Notes under the pieces: generated by a model
Told to the model about the DNA's origin: nothing
The model's database searches: none
Seen by the model: the letters and a program-made list of their open reading frames with translations, nothing else
Shown here: positions 24,181-33,485 of the stretch, piece after piece
How the letters are laid out: every line of letters starts with the position of its first letter
How positions within the stretch are numbered: the first letter of the stretch is position 1
Position numbers and translations under genes: made by a program
Source of the DNA: JAKAVN01 sp963796565
GTDB taxonomy: Bacteria > Desulfobacterota > Binatia > Binatales > Binataceae
Assembly (NCBI GenBank): GCA_963796565.1
Contig: CAWCMA010000004.1
Span: 62,001-126,000 of the forward strand
DNA: 64,000 nt
Reading direction: 5' to 3'

Positions 24181-25545
24181 ATGATGGAAACCACAACCAG
24201 AGAAAAGCCGCGGCATGTCGTCGCGGTGATTGGCGCCGCTACCGCTGGCGCTGAAATCGCCCGCATCCTGGCCGAACGCGGCGCGCAGGTAGTCGTGATC
24301 GAGCAGAACCCCCGTCCCTACGGCAAGATCGAGGACGGGCTGCCGCGATGGCACGTCAAGCAGCGCCGGGACGAGTACGAGGAGATAAATCGGCGCCTCG
24401 ACCATCCCAACATCGAATTCGTCCCGCTGACCCGGATGGGCGCCGACATCACCTACGATGATCTGCGACAGCGATGGGGTCTCAGCGCAATCGTGCTGGC
24501 GCATGGCGCATGGCGCGACCGTCCGCTCGCGATCGAAGGCGCCGACCAGTTTATCGATCGCGGCTTGGTTTATCAGAACCGGCTCATCTACTGGTTCAAC
24601 CACTATCCCGAGAAGACCTACAATGGGCCACGCTTCGACCTTCCGGCCGGCGCCATCGTGATCGGCGGCGGCCTCGCTTCGATCGACGTGGTCAAAGTGC
24701 TTCAGATTGAAACCACGCTCAAGGCGCTGCGCGCGCGCGGCGTCGAGGAGGACATGTTGCGATTGGAGCGCGAGGGTCTCGAGCCGGTGCTCGGCGCGCA
24801 CGGGCTCAAGTATGCCGACCTCGGCGTCGCGCCATGCAAACTCTTCTATCGTCGGCGCGTTCTCGACATGCCGCTCTCCGACATCGCGCCCGACGCGCCA
24901 CCCAAGCGTGCGGAGGCGATGCGCATGGCGCGGGGTAAAATCCTAGACAAAGCGCAGCGCAAGTACCTCTTCGAGTTCGAGCCGCAGCGCGTGCCGACCG
25001 GGCTCATCGTCGAAGACGGCCAGATGGTCGGTGTGCAGATGAGCCGTACCGAGGTCGCCGACAGCCAGGTGCGCACGATCGCCGACTCGGCGTCGCCCGT
25101 GCGCGCTCCGCTCACCATCAGCTCCATTGGCAGCATCCCCGAGCAAATCCCGGGCATCCCGACCAAGGGCGAGGTTTACGCCTATATCGACGCGACGGTC
25201 GGCCTGCTCGACGACGGACCGACGGCGGTGTATGCCGCGGGCAATGTGCTGACCGGCAAGGGTAATATCAAGGACTCGCTGGAGAGCGGCACCTTTGTCG
25301 GCCTCCACGTGGCCGAGAGCTACTTGGGGCTCAATGGCGACGATGTCCCGTTGGCTGAGGGCGCGCGCAAGCAGGCCGAGCAGCAGGGCGAGCGGATTGC
25401 CGACGCGATGAAATCGCGGCCGGGGCGGGAGCCGGAGCAGGTGGCCGAGGTGATGCGTCGGGTGCGCGAGCGCCAACGCGCGGTAGGTTACGAGGGCAAC
25501 TACCGGGCGTGGATCGCGCGCGTCACGCCGGTGGATTTGCATTAA
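24181..25545 (+). CDS. FAD-dependent pyridine nucleotide oxidoreductase (ferredoxin-NADP reductase-like)
   Basis: This 454-residue two-domain flavoprotein has an N-terminal FAD fold VVAVIGAATAGAEIARILAERGAQVVVIEQN. The second glycine of the usual GxGxxG is Ala here, as in some adrenodoxin-reductase relatives. A second dinucleotide fold is AGAIVIGGGLASIDVVKVL near 158-176, and the FAD-closing motif is TAVYAAGNVLTGKGNIKDSLESG. Sequence order resembles NADPH:ferredoxin/adrenodoxin oxidoreductases and glutamate synthase small subunits, so electron transfer between NAD(P)H and a ferredoxin is likely. The C-terminus adds about 60 charged residues. glyA starts 19 bases later, suggesting cotranscription. 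Confidence 0.78.
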   Translation: MMETTTREKPRHVVAVIGAATAGAEIARILAERGAQVVVIEQNPRPYGKIEDGLPRWHVKQRRDEYEEINRRLDHPNIEFVPLTRMGADITYDDLRQRWGLSAIVLAHGAWRDRPLAIEGADQFIDRGLVYQNRLIYWFNHYPEKTYNGPRFDLPAGAIVIGGGLASIDVVKVLQIETTLKALRARGVEEDMLRLEREGLEPVLGAHGLKYADLGVAPCKLFYRRRVLDMPLSDIAPDAPPKRAEAMRMARGKILDKAQRKYLFEFEPQRVPTGLIVEDGQMVGVQMSRTEVADSQVRTIADSASPVRAPLTISSIGSIPEQIPGIPTKGEVYAYIDATVGLLDDGPTAVYAAGNVLTGKGNIKDSLESGTFVGLHVAESYLGLNGDDVPLAEGARKQAEQQGERIADAMKSRPGREPEQVAEVMRRVRERQRAVGYEGNYRAWIARVTPVDLH

Positions 25546-25564
25546 TTCAGCAACACGGGACGCA

Positions 25565-26824
25565 ATGGCGGAAAAAATGATGGACGCGCTCAAGCAGACC
25601 GATCCTGAAATTTACGATCTGATCCGCGCCGAAGAGCGCTACGAGATCGATTCCGTGCGCTTGATCCCCTCGGAGAATTACGTCTCGCGCGCGGTGCTCG
25701 AGGCGACCGGCTCGATCCTCACCAACAAGTACTCCGAAGGCTACTCGGGACGGCGCTACTACGAAGGCCAGCGCTATATCGACCAGATCGAAACCATCGT
25801 CGCCGCCCGCGCCCGCGCGCTGTTCGGCGCCGAGCACGCCAACGTCCAGCCCTACTCGGGCTCGCCCGCCAATTTGGCGGTCTACCTCGCGCTGCTCAAG
25901 CCGGGCGACACGCTGATGGGCTTGGCGCTGCCGCACGGCGGGCATCTGACCCACGGATGGGCGGTCAGCGCGACCGGCATTTTCTGGCGCTCAGTGCATT
26001 ACCAGGTCGATCGCGAGAGTCAGCGTATCGACTACGACGCGGTGCGCGATCTGGCAAAAAAGGAGCGGCCGAAGATCATCGTCACCGGCGCGACCGCCTA
26101 TCCGCGCCAGTTCGATTTCAAAATCTTCGGCGAGATCGCCAAAGAGGTCGGTGCCTTCATGCTCGCCGACATCTCGCATATCGCGGGTCTGATCGTCGCC
26201 GGTGCGCATCCGGACGCCGTGCCGTACGCCGACGTCGTTACGACCACCACGCACAAGACGCTGCGCGGGCCGCGCGGCGCCATGATCCTCTGCCGCAACG
26301 AAGTTGCCGAGAAAATCGACAAGGCGGTCTTCCCCGGCCTGCAAGGCGGTCCGCACAACCATACCACCGCCGCGATCGGCGTGGCGCTCAAGGAGGCGGC
26401 GACGCCGGCCTTCAAGGAGTACGGCCATCAGATCGTGCGCAATGCCAAGGCGATGGCCGAAGAGTTGCTCGCTCACGGTTTCAACCTGGTCTCGGGCGGC
26501 ACCGACAACCATCTCATCCTGATCGACCTCACCAATAAAAAGGTGATCGGCAAAAAAGGAGCACAGGCGCTCGACCGTGCGGGCATCGTTTGCAACTACA
26601 ACACCGTGCCCTACGATCCGCGCAAGCCCTTCAGCCCCAGCGGCTTGCGGCTGGGCACGCCGGCGGTGACCTCGCGCGGGATGGGCGAGGGCGAGATGCG
26701 CCAGATCGCGCGATGGATCGATCAAGCGATCGCGCATGCCGACGACGAGACGGCGCTCGCGCGTATCAACGGCGAGGTCGGCGAGATGTGCCGTCGCTTC
26801 CCCGCCCCCGGTATCGCGACGTAA
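25565..26824 (+). CDS. glyA: Serine hydroxymethyltransferase
   Basis: GlyA interconverts serine and glycine with tetrahydrofolate and supplies one-carbon units. The 419 residues match the family. Clear signatures are LIPSENYVS near the N-terminus, KYSEGYSGRRYYEGQRYID, the PLP-lysine segment VTTTTHKTLRGPRGAMI and FPGLQGGPHNHTTAAIG. ATG 25565 gives the expected start (MAEKMMDALKQTDPEIYDLI). The gene lies between the FAD oxidoreductase and an F420-type oxidoreductase, both closely spaced (19 and 11 bases), so it sits in a three-gene transcript. No glycine riboswitch is present in the short upstream gap. Confidence 0.97.
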   Translation: MAEKMMDALKQTDPEIYDLIRAEERYEIDSVRLIPSENYVSRAVLEATGSILTNKYSEGYSGRRYYEGQRYIDQIETIVAARARALFGAEHANVQPYSGSPANLAVYLALLKPGDTLMGLALPHGGHLTHGWAVSATGIFWRSVHYQVDRESQRIDYDAVRDLAKKERPKIIVTGATAYPRQFDFKIFGEIAKEVGAFMLADISHIAGLIVAGAHPDAVPYADVVTTTTHKTLRGPRGAMILCRNEVAEKIDKAVFPGLQGGPHNHTTAAIGVALKEAATPAFKEYGHQIVRNAKAMAEELLAHGFNLVSGGTDNHLILIDLTNKKVIGKKGAQALDRAGIVCNYNTVPYDPRKPFSPSGLRLGTPAVTSRGMGEGEMRQIARWIDQAIAHADDETALARINGEVGEMCRRFPAPGIAT

Positions 26825-26835
26825 TTCATCACACC

Positions 26836-27915
26836 ATGGCGAAGATCAAAATCGAGCGCATGCTGAATCTTGGCGCCGCCTATACGCCCGAAATGGGTGC
26901 GGGCGGCAAGCCCGAGCCGGCATGGACGTCGCTCGGCGCGCAGGTGCGCGAGGCCCAAGCGCTCGGCTACGACACGCTCGTTGCGGTCGAAGTGCAGCAC
27001 GACCCGTACCTGATTCTCGCGGTTGCCGCGCAGGAACCTTCGACGGTCGAACTCGCGACCGGAATCGCGCTTGCCTTCACTAAGAGCCCGGTCGCGACCG
27101 CGTACACCGCGTGGGACCTCCAGCGGATGAGCGGTGGACGGCTCGTGCTGGGATTGGGCTCGCAGGTCAAGGGGCATATCACGCGGCGCTTCGGGATGCC
27201 CTTCACCAAGCCCGCGCAGCGGATGAAGGATTACGTCGGCGCGATGCGCGCGTGCTGGAATAGCTGGCAGACCGGCGCGCCGCTCGATTTTCAAAGCGAG
27301 CACTACAAGCTTTCGCTGATGACGCCGAATTTCGCGCCGCCGCCGCTTAAGCATCCGCATATCCCGGTCCTGATCGCCGCCGTGCAGGAGCACATGCTGC
27401 AAGTCGCGGGCGAGGTATGCGACGGCGTGCGCCTGCACGGCATCTGCACGCGACGCTATCTCGACGAGATCGCGTTCCCCAACCTGCACAAGGGCTTCGC
27501 GAAGTCTGGCCGGCCGGCCGCCGAATGGGAGACCTTCCAGATTTCTGGCGGCGGCTTCCTGTGCGCTGCGCCCGACGCCGATTCGTTGGCGCGCGCGGTC
27601 GAGAAGATGAAGGAGACGATCGCGTTTTACGGCTCGACGCGATCGTATCGCGCGAGCTTCGAGCTTGACGGATGGGCCGACCGGGCCGAGCAGCTTCATC
27701 GGCTGTCGGTGCAGCAGAAGTGGCGCGAGATGCCCAAGCTGGTGACCGAGGAGATGGTGCACGCGTTCGCCGCGGTCGGCACCTATCGCGATATCGCGGC
27801 CGTGATGAAAAAGCGTTTCGCCGGCGTCAACCGGCTCGACTTCGAAATACCGATTCGCGGGGAGCGCGAGCGCGGCATGGTGCGCGAGGTGATCCAGGAA
27901 CTGCGCCGCCCGTAG
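26836..27915 (+). CDS. LLM-class F420-dependent oxidoreductase (first of three)
   Basis: This 359-residue bacterial luciferase-like TIM-barrel protein shows typical motifs: LGYDTLVAVEVQHDPYLILAVAAQ, VELATGIALAFTKSPVATAYTAWDLQRMSGGRLVLGLGSQVKGHITRRFG, and HIPVLIAAVQEHMLQVAGEVCDGVRLHG. The pattern fits F420-dependent members more than FMN monooxygenases, because the segment after GRLVLGLGSQ matches actinobacterial F420 families. The substrate is unknown. It starts 11 bases after glyA, so the two are probably cotranscribed. No F420 biosynthesis gene is seen in the window, so cofactor use is inferred from family resemblance only. Confidence 0.82.
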   Translation: MAKIKIERMLNLGAAYTPEMGAGGKPEPAWTSLGAQVREAQALGYDTLVAVEVQHDPYLILAVAAQEPSTVELATGIALAFTKSPVATAYTAWDLQRMSGGRLVLGLGSQVKGHITRRFGMPFTKPAQRMKDYVGAMRACWNSWQTGAPLDFQSEHYKLSLMTPNFAPPPLKHPHIPVLIAAVQEHMLQVAGEVCDGVRLHGICTRRYLDEIAFPNLHKGFAKSGRPAAEWETFQISGGGFLCAAPDADSLARAVEKMKETIAFYGSTRSYRASFELDGWADRAEQLHRLSVQQKWREMPKLVTEEMVHAFAAVGTYRDIAAVMKKRFAGVNRLDFEIPIRGERERGMVREVIQELRRP

Positions 27916-27968
27916 CCGGGTTCGGCGCAGACTCACACTGCGCATCGATTGCCTGCCATAAGGGTGGC

Positions 27969-29366
27969 GTGGGTAGAGTAGAAATTCGTACGACGGCCGA
28001 GCGTCAGCAAGCGGGCAAGGCATTACGGCAAAAGTGCCCGCGCTTGTCGCATGGCAAGGTCATTCTTGGGCAGGGCAAAAAGCGCGACATCGTCGCGCTG
28101 ATCAAAGCTTCGAACGAAGGCCGACTTGAGAATCTGATCCCCATTCGCCATGGGCGAATGCTCCAGTCTCCGTTCGCGTATTTTCGAGGCACCGCCCTGA
28201 TACAAGCGCACGATCTCAAGGGTACACCGGCAAGCGGGATAAATGTTCATGCCTGCGGCGACTGTCATCTGCTGAACTTCGGCGGCTTCGCCACGCCCGA
28301 ACGAACCCTCGTCTTCGATATCAATGATTTCGACGAGACCTTGCCCGCACCCTTTGAATGGGATCTGAAGCGGCTTGCCGCGAGCTTTGTCATCGCCGCA
28401 CGTTGGCGGGGATTCCGGCGCAATCAGGCAAGGGAAATGGCGGTGCAGGCCGTCTCGTCATATCGCGAGTCGATGAGAAGGCGTGCCGGGACCGGTGTCC
28501 TCGAGGCATGGTACTCTAGGATTACTCTCGACGACGTGCTTGCGCTGGCTGGCAAGAATGCTGAATTGATCGGCCGCGCAAAGTATCTCAAGCAGAGGAT
28601 TGCTGAAGCGCGCAGGCAAACCCACGAACACGTGTTCCAAAAGATTACCGCCCCGGTCAGGAATCTCCCGCGCATCGTCGATCAGCCCCCGCTGCTCTAC
28701 CACGCCGACAAATCGCAAGTGAATGAACACGGCATCGCAGCAACATTCAAGCGGTATCGCGAAACTCTTGCGGAGGAGCGCCGCATGTTGTTCGACCGTT
28801 TCAGAGTGGTCGACGTAGCAATGAAGGTTGTGGGCGTAGGGAGCGTCGGGACACGCTGCTTCGTAGCGCTTCTTCTTGCCGCCCCTGACGACCCCTTATT
28901 CCTTCAGGTCAAGGAGGCGCGTCCCTCGGTGCTCGAGCGCTATACCGGGCATACGCCTGTAGCACACAACGGTCAACGCGTGGTGGTCGGCCAGCGCCTC
29001 ATGCAGGCCGCGAGCGACATCTTCCTGGGCTGGACGAGGGGGCCCCGCGGCCGCGACTTCTACGTCCGCCAACTCCGGGACATGAAGCTTGCCCCCGATG
29101 TCGAAACCCAGACTCCGCTGGTGATGAAGACGTATGCCACGCTCTGCGGTCTAGTGCTGGCGCGGGCGCATGACAAGGCGGGTGATGCGGCAATGATAGC
29201 CGGGTATCTGGGCAGCATCGATCATTTCGACGAAGCGATTGCAGACTACGCCGTTGGTTACGCCGATCAGGTCGAACGCGACTATGAGACTTTCGTCAAG
29301 GCGGTCCGCAGTGGCCGACTGAAAACCGACCTGAGTCCGAGCCGGTTGGCAACCGCGCTGCGCTAG
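27969..29366 (+). CDS. DUF2252 family protein
   Basis: This 465-residue protein of the DUF2252 family is related in fold to aminoglycoside-phosphotransferase-like kinases but has no proven function. The family signature is clear: RHGRMLQSPFAYFRGTA, the catalytic-loop-like HACGDCHLLNFGGFATPERTLVFDINDFDETLPAPFEWDLKRLAASF, then VKEARPSVLERY and RVVVGQRLMQAASDIFLGW. GTG 27969 is the most plausible start, because it follows AAGGGTGGC and no ATG occurs near it. An ATG far downstream would remove conserved sequence. It converges on the membrane-protein gene with 28 bases between stops. Confidence 0.82.
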   Translation: MGRVEIRTTAERQQAGKALRQKCPRLSHGKVILGQGKKRDIVALIKASNEGRLENLIPIRHGRMLQSPFAYFRGTALIQAHDLKGTPASGINVHACGDCHLLNFGGFATPERTLVFDINDFDETLPAPFEWDLKRLAASFVIAARWRGFRRNQAREMAVQAVSSYRESMRRRAGTGVLEAWYSRITLDDVLALAGKNAELIGRAKYLKQRIAEARRQTHEHVFQKITAPVRNLPRIVDQPPLLYHADKSQVNEHGIAATFKRYRETLAEERRMLFDRFRVVDVAMKVVGVGSVGTRCFVALLLAAPDDPLFLQVKEARPSVLERYTGHTPVAHNGQRVVVGQRLMQAASDIFLGWTRGPRGRDFYVRQLRDMKLAPDVETQTPLVMKTYATLCGLVLARAHDKAGDAAMIAGYLGSIDHFDEAIADYAVGYADQVERDYETFVKAVRSGRLKTDLSPSRLATALR

Positions 29367-29394
29367 AGCCAGAGCCGCGTATTCGATTCCCCTT

Positions 29395-30591
29395 TCATCC
29401 TAAAAGGCGCAGAATTCCTTTTAGTATTTCGCCCACAGGCATAACAGCTGCGGCCAAGGGAAGGGCCGGGATCACACCGGGAACCGCAATACCGATAAAG
29501 TCCCTCAATTCAATCGGGACGATACGCATCTTACGGACGAGTTCGTAACTATTTCCGAGATCGGCGAGTGATTGTAGGTCCGCCGTGCCCAGCAAAGGTT
29601 CTTCCGCAGGATTAATAACATCCACCCACTTGCTGGCGAATAGCCGCGTGTACCTGCTGGCGAGGGTGCCGTATTGGAGCAAACCGTCCTGTTTGAGACG
29701 AATCAGTTTGGGGGCAAAAACCATCAAGGGTCCGGCGAAGATTATGAGCGCCAGCAGGATAAGCGTCACGTAAATCAGCTCGAACTGCTCCAGCGTGGCC
29801 TCGCTGAAAAGAATCCTGCTGGCGATCGCGGCCGAGACCACCGAGCTCAATGCGAACAGAATGATTCCGAAAGGGATCGCTCCCTTTCCAAGGAAACCCA
29901 GACCGCCGGCACCGTCGGGGTGGGTCGGAGTAAGCGAAAGATCGAGCTTCGAGACCTGCCATAGGAATCTCGTCCACACGACCATCCGGTATCCCCAGCG
30001 ATACATCAGGAATTGAAAGATTGGCAGGGCGACAAACGAATAGTAGTAACCCACCGGCGAAAGGCCGGTGGTTAGGGACGGTTCGAACCACGTGCTGCCG
30101 CTTTGCAGAGAGGTCTTCGACAACGCGACGTAGGTCGAAATATAGGCTAATGCGAGCAGTGTCATTTCCGCGAGGTGGGAATCGTGAAACCGCACGGTAT
30201 CAACAACGTAGCTAGCGAATCGTTTCTGCTCGTTCTCGCGCACGAGTCCGGCATTGAGGAAGTGCTTGACGGCTTCCCGCAAACGTCTTCCGATCGGAAT
30301 TTCGGCCAATACAAGTATCGGTACCGCAACCAGAAAGCGTGCATGCGCGGCAAGATCACAAAGGAATGGAATTCTGGCGCCGCCCAAGGCCAAGCCTTCG
30401 ATAGATGAGAACATCAGCAACGGAAACCATGTAATCACTGCCAGGATGATCGCGGTTCGAGCCGAAGCGGCGCCGAACTCAGGCCGAATGAGCCTGAGCC
30501 TCTTCATCAGGGCGTCGCCCGGCCCACCCTCCATCAGCGAAAGCTCCGGAAATTCGCTGATATCATGTGTCTTCATGGCTGCCAAATTCAT
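29395..30591 (-). CDS. Polytopic membrane protein of unknown function
   Basis: The 398 residues hold about seven to eight membrane helices: TAIILAVITWFPLLMFSSIEG, FLVAVPILVLAEIPIG, EMTLLALAYISTYVAL, GYYYSFVALPIFQFLMYRWG, IPFGIILFALSSVVSAAIAS, LIYVTLILLALIIFAGPLMVFAP and a C-terminal pair. A cytoplasmic motif LSLTPTHPDGAGGLGFLG looks conserved and resembles uncharacterised bacterial membrane proteins that I cannot name. ATG 30576 is an alternative start. Base composition is somewhat less GC-rich than in flanking genes. No functional link to the convergent DUF2252 gene can be shown. Confidence 0.7.
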   Translation of the reverse strand: MNLAAMKTHDISEFPELSLMEGGPGDALMKRLRLIRPEFGAASARTAIILAVITWFPLLMFSSIEGLALGGARIPFLCDLAAHARFLVAVPILVLAEIPIGRRLREAVKHFLNAGLVRENEQKRFASYVVDTVRFHDSHLAEMTLLALAYISTYVALSKTSLQSGSTWFEPSLTTGLSPVGYYYSFVALPIFQFLMYRWGYRMVVWTRFLWQVSKLDLSLTPTHPDGAGGLGFLGKGAIPFGIILFALSSVVSAAIASRILFSEATLEQFELIYVTLILLALIIFAGPLMVFAPKLIRLKQDGLLQYGTLASRYTRLFASKWVDVINPAEEPLLGTADLQSLADLGNSYELVRKMRIVPIELRDFIGIAVPGVIPALPLAAAVMPVGEILKGILRLLG

Positions 30592-30761
30592 CTGCCGGCA
30601 TTTGACAACGGCAAACTATCAGACGTGCGTGACAGCAGCGACAATGCGCTCCAAGCTTGCAGACCGACAGTCGCTTCCTGAGCGTTGGGCGGCCTGCGAG
30701 CAAGTGAACGACGTGATCGAAGAACTGAGCCGCTTATACCAGCCTGCGTCGGAGGTGTGTC

Positions 30762-31151
30762 ATGAGCTTCATCGTTGGACTCGACCACGTAACGATCCAG
30801 ATTGACGACGGCGACGAGGCGCTGCGCAACGCGCTCGCTTTTTACGTCGAGGTTCTGGGCCTTACGCCGCTGGAACGTCCCGCGAATACCGACAACGGGC
30901 GCCCGGGCGCGTGGCTGCAATGCGGTCCCCAACAGCTGCATATCATCACCGGCGCCGGAGCGTCGGCGGAGAATCGGGTTTCGCGGCGCCATCCGGCGTT
31001 TCGGGTCTCCGACCTCGAAGAACTGCGCAAGCGGCTCTCGTCAGCCGGTATCGAGATAATCGGGGGCAACCGCTTTCCCGGCCAGGAGCGTTTTTTCGTG
31101 CGGGACCCGTGGGGCAACCGGCTCGAATTCGTCGAGCGCACCCACGGTTAG
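30762..31151 (+). CDS. VOC-superfamily (glyoxalase/dioxygenase-fold) protein
   Basis: This 129-residue single-domain protein has the vicinal-oxygen-chelate fold. Likely metal ligands are His9 in GLDHVTIQI, His in QQLHIITG near residue 64 and Glu in NRLEFVERT near the C-terminus, a standard H-H-E set. The wording DPWGNRLEFVE is the classic VOC ending. The fold serves glyoxalases, dioxygenases and antibiotic-binding proteins, so the reaction cannot be fixed. ATG 30762 follows a strong GGAGGTGTGTC site. The gene is monocistronic and converges on a Met-rich protein gene. Confidence 0.85.
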   Translation: MSFIVGLDHVTIQIDDGDEALRNALAFYVEVLGLTPLERPANTDNGRPGAWLQCGPQQLHIITGAGASAENRVSRRHPAFRVSDLEELRKRLSSAGIEIIGGNRFPGQERFFVRDPWGNRLEFVERTHG

Positions 31152-31222
31152 CCGGGACTGCAGAATATCCCGACAATAATCGCGCGACCAGGTTCGCAAC
31201 AGGCAAAGCGGGCACTTCGGGG

Positions 31223-31699
31223 CTATTTTCCGCCGTCCATGTCCTTCGCGTACTTTTCCATGATCTCGGCGTTCGCCTTCAACATTTCGGCGTGCATTTC
31301 CATCATCTTGGCGGCTGCCTTTAGATCTTTGCCTCCGCCCATCATCGGCCCCATCATTCCGCACGGACAACCAGGCATCATCATCGGCATCCGCATCATC
31401 TGCTTTCCGCCCATCATTCTCTGGCCGCCCATCATTCCTTGACCGCCAGTCTTGCCCTGACCGCCCATCATCCCTTGACCGCCAGTCGTGCCTTGACCGT
31501 CCATCATTCCCCCTCTCTTCATCATTCCCATGCCCGCTCCGCCATCGGTGTGGGAGGGAACGCTTTGAGACTGGGCTTCAGGATGATCCGTTTCCGGCTC
31601 GCTCTGGGACATAGCTGGCTGTGCCAAGGCAAGCGCACTCCAAAAGATCAGGATTCCCAGGATGCCAATCGAACTGACGATTGAGTAAGTGTGTTTCAC
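31223..31699 (-). CDS. Secreted Met/Gly-rich repeat protein
   Basis: The protein has 158 residues from GTG 31699, chosen because GGGAG lies 9 bases before it. A signal peptide (SIVSSIGILGILIFWSALALAQ) is followed by a Ser/Gln/Glu-rich spacer, then tandem degenerate repeats of the type TGGQGMMGGQG between roughly residues 65 and 105, and a MMPGCPCGMMGPMMGG block with a Cys-Pro-Cys. The C-terminal 45 residues are a charged helix (AAAKMMEMHAEMLKANAEIMEKYAKDM). Met-rich and CPC motifs suggest soft-metal binding such as Cu(I). I know of no named family. It is isolated on its strand. Confidence 0.65.
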   Translation of the reverse strand: MKHTYSIVSSIGILGILIFWSALALAQPAMSQSEPETDHPEAQSQSVPSHTDGGAGMGMMKRGGMMDGQGTTGGQGMMGGQGKTGGQGMMGGQRMMGGKQMMRMPMMMPGCPCGMMGPMMGGGKDLKAAAKMMEMHAEMLKANAEIMEKYAKDMDGGK

Positions 31700-31951
31700 G
31701 AGTATCTCTCCCAATTGTGCTCAGCGCTATATTTTCCAAATCTGTAGCGTTGCATCTGTCATGCCACCAGGAGACCGCATTTGTATCCAAGAGATCGCGC
31801 TTGCAACGGCGAAGTCTGAGTGAGTGGCGATTGCAGGATGTCGCCTTTCGCGCCATCACACTGTCGCCAACGGCTCCGGCGCCACCGCCGCGCTCGTTTG
31901 CGGGCTTGGCCGGCGCTTCGCCCTTGCCGCGGCTTCTGAAATAATCGTCGC
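31700..31951. other. Intergenic region between divergent Met-rich and mrp genes
   Basis: These 252 bases contain the ribosome-binding site of the Met-rich gene at the left edge. I see no further gene, hairpin terminator or convincing promoter pair. Confidence 0.4.
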
Positions 31952-33007
31952 GTGGCCAGGCAGATAACCGTTGACGCAGTGCTCGAGGCGCTGGGCCGGG
32001 TGAACTATCCCGGCTACGCGACCGACGTCGTTTCGCTCGGAATCATCGAGGCTGTCGAGCCGCTGGAGTCCCCTGGCGGCTTCGCGGTGATCGTGAGGCA
32101 GGTGAGCGAGAGCGACCGCGTGATGCACGATCTGGCTGGCGCAATCAGCGGCGTGCTCAAGCGCGACCTCGGCGTGGCGCGGGTCGAACTCAAGCTGCGC
32201 AAGCTCGAGGCCGAGCTGGGCGAGAAGACCGGGCGCGTGCGCCTGGAGGGTACGCGCTACGTGGTCGCAGTGCTTAGTGGCAAGGGCGGAGTCGGCAAGT
32301 CGACGGTCGCCGTGAACCTCGCGATGGCGCTCAAGCAGCTCGGAATGACGGTGGGGCTGATGGACGCTGACGTTTACGGGCCGTCGGTGCCGATGATGTT
32401 CGGAGTGGACGAGGAACGGCCGCGCGCGGCCGGCGGCCAGAATTTCTATCCGGTCGAGCGCTATGGCGTGAAACTCATCTCGATGGGGTTTTTGCTGACC
32501 GACAAGTCACCGGTCATCTGGCGCGGCCCGATGGTGATGGGCGCCGTGCGCCAGTTCCTGAAGGACACGCTGTGGGGCACGCAGGATTTTCTGATCGTCG
32601 ACCTGCCGCCGGGCACTGGTGACGCGCAACTCACGCTCGCGCAGCAGGTCGCGCTCGACGGCGCGGTCATCGTCACCACGCCGCAGGACGTGGCGCTGCT
32701 CGATGCGAGACGGGCGGCGCGGATGCTGCAACAATTGCATTGCCCGGTTATCGGCGTGGTCGAGAACATGAGCTACTTCATCTGCCCCGATTGCGGCGAG
32801 CGCGACGAGCTGTTTGGCGCGGGCGGCGGAGCGAAGCTCGCGATGGAAGAGGGCACGCGGGTGCTGGCGCAGATTCCGATCCATCTCGCGGTGCGCGAGG
32901 CGGGCGACGCCGGGATGCCGATCGTGTTGAAGATTCCCGAGCATCCCGCAAGCCGCGCCTTCATGGACCTCGCGCGTGGCGTGCTGGCGGCGATGCCCAA
33001 GGATTAG
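31952..33007 (+). CDS. mrp: Mrp/NBP35-family iron-sulfur carrier ATPase
   Basis: This 351-residue protein belongs to the Mrp/ApbC family, which binds and delivers [4Fe-4S] clusters. The N-terminal 95 residues form the DUF59/MIP18-like domain (VLEALGRVNYPGYATDVVSLGIIEAV). The ATPase has the deviant Walker A SGKGGVGKST at 109-118, the DADVYGPSVPMMFG motif and DLPPGTGDAQLTLAQ. The cluster-binding Cys278-x2-Cys281 pair lies in NMSYFICPDCGE. The start is GTG 31952. A two-cluster ferredoxin gene follows within 150 bases on the same strand, consistent with shared iron-sulfur work. Confidence 0.93.
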   Translation: MARQITVDAVLEALGRVNYPGYATDVVSLGIIEAVEPLESPGGFAVIVRQVSESDRVMHDLAGAISGVLKRDLGVARVELKLRKLEAELGEKTGRVRLEGTRYVVAVLSGKGGVGKSTVAVNLAMALKQLGMTVGLMDADVYGPSVPMMFGVDEERPRAAGGQNFYPVERYGVKLISMGFLLTDKSPVIWRGPMVMGAVRQFLKDTLWGTQDFLIVDLPPGTGDAQLTLAQQVALDGAVIVTTPQDVALLDARRAARMLQQLHCPVIGVVENMSYFICPDCGERDELFGAGGGAKLAMEEGTRVLAQIPIHLAVREAGDAGMPIVLKIPEHPASRAFMDLARGVLAAMPKD

Positions 33008-33149
33008 AGTTGCTGGCGGCGATTAGCGCCATTTGTTCCTTGCCCGCCCTTGCTCGTACCGAGTGGTGCCGATATTCTTACAGCACCGGGGTAGCGTGGC
33101 CTCGACGGGGGCGCTCGCTTTGGGGAGCGTGGTGGCCCGGTCTTCGATC

Positions 33150-33485
33150 ATGTCGACGCTGATTACCGAAGATTGCATCAATTGCGGCTTTTGCGCGCCT
33201 GCCTGCCCCAACAGCGCGATTTACAAACGCGGAGAGAAGTGGAAGTTCGACGGCGAAGAACATCCGCCGCTTAGGGAGGACGTGTATTACATCGCGCCCG
33301 ACAAATGCAGCGAGTGCGTCGGCTTTTTCGACCGGGAGCAGTGCGCGATGGTCTGCCCGGTCGATTGCTGCATCCCCAACACCGCCCTTACTGAGCCGGA
33401 AGCGACGCTTATCGCGCGTGTGCGCGCGCTCCATCCGGGCCGGCAATTCGGCGATCATTTTCCGTCGCGGTTTCGAGCAAGCTGA
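33150..33485 (+). CDS. YfhL/FdxN-type ferredoxin with two [4Fe-4S] sites
   Basis: This 111-residue ferredoxin has a first cluster motif Cys9-x2-Cys12-x2-Cys15-x3-Cys19-Pro. The second motif has the expanded spacing Cys53-x2-Cys56-x8-Cys65-x3-Cys69-Pro, the pattern of YfhL and nitrogen-fixation ferredoxins, with an extra Cys-Cys at 73-74. The role is low-potential electron transfer. ATG 33150 gives the standard start MSTLITEDCINCG, although the frame is open upstream. The C-terminal 30 residues extend beyond the usual family length. The upstream flavin oxidoreductase and radical SAM enzymes in this window could use such a donor, but no link is proven. Confidence 0.92.
   Translation: MSTLITEDCINCGFCAPACPNSAIYKRGEKWKFDGEEHPPLREDVYYIAPDKCSECVGFFDREQCAMVCPVDCCIPNTALTEPEATLIARVRALHPGRQFGDHFPSRFRAS

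Noticed and set aside
25546..25564. Glycine riboswitch before glyA
   Set aside because: The gap is only 19 bases after the preceding gene, too short for a riboswitch.
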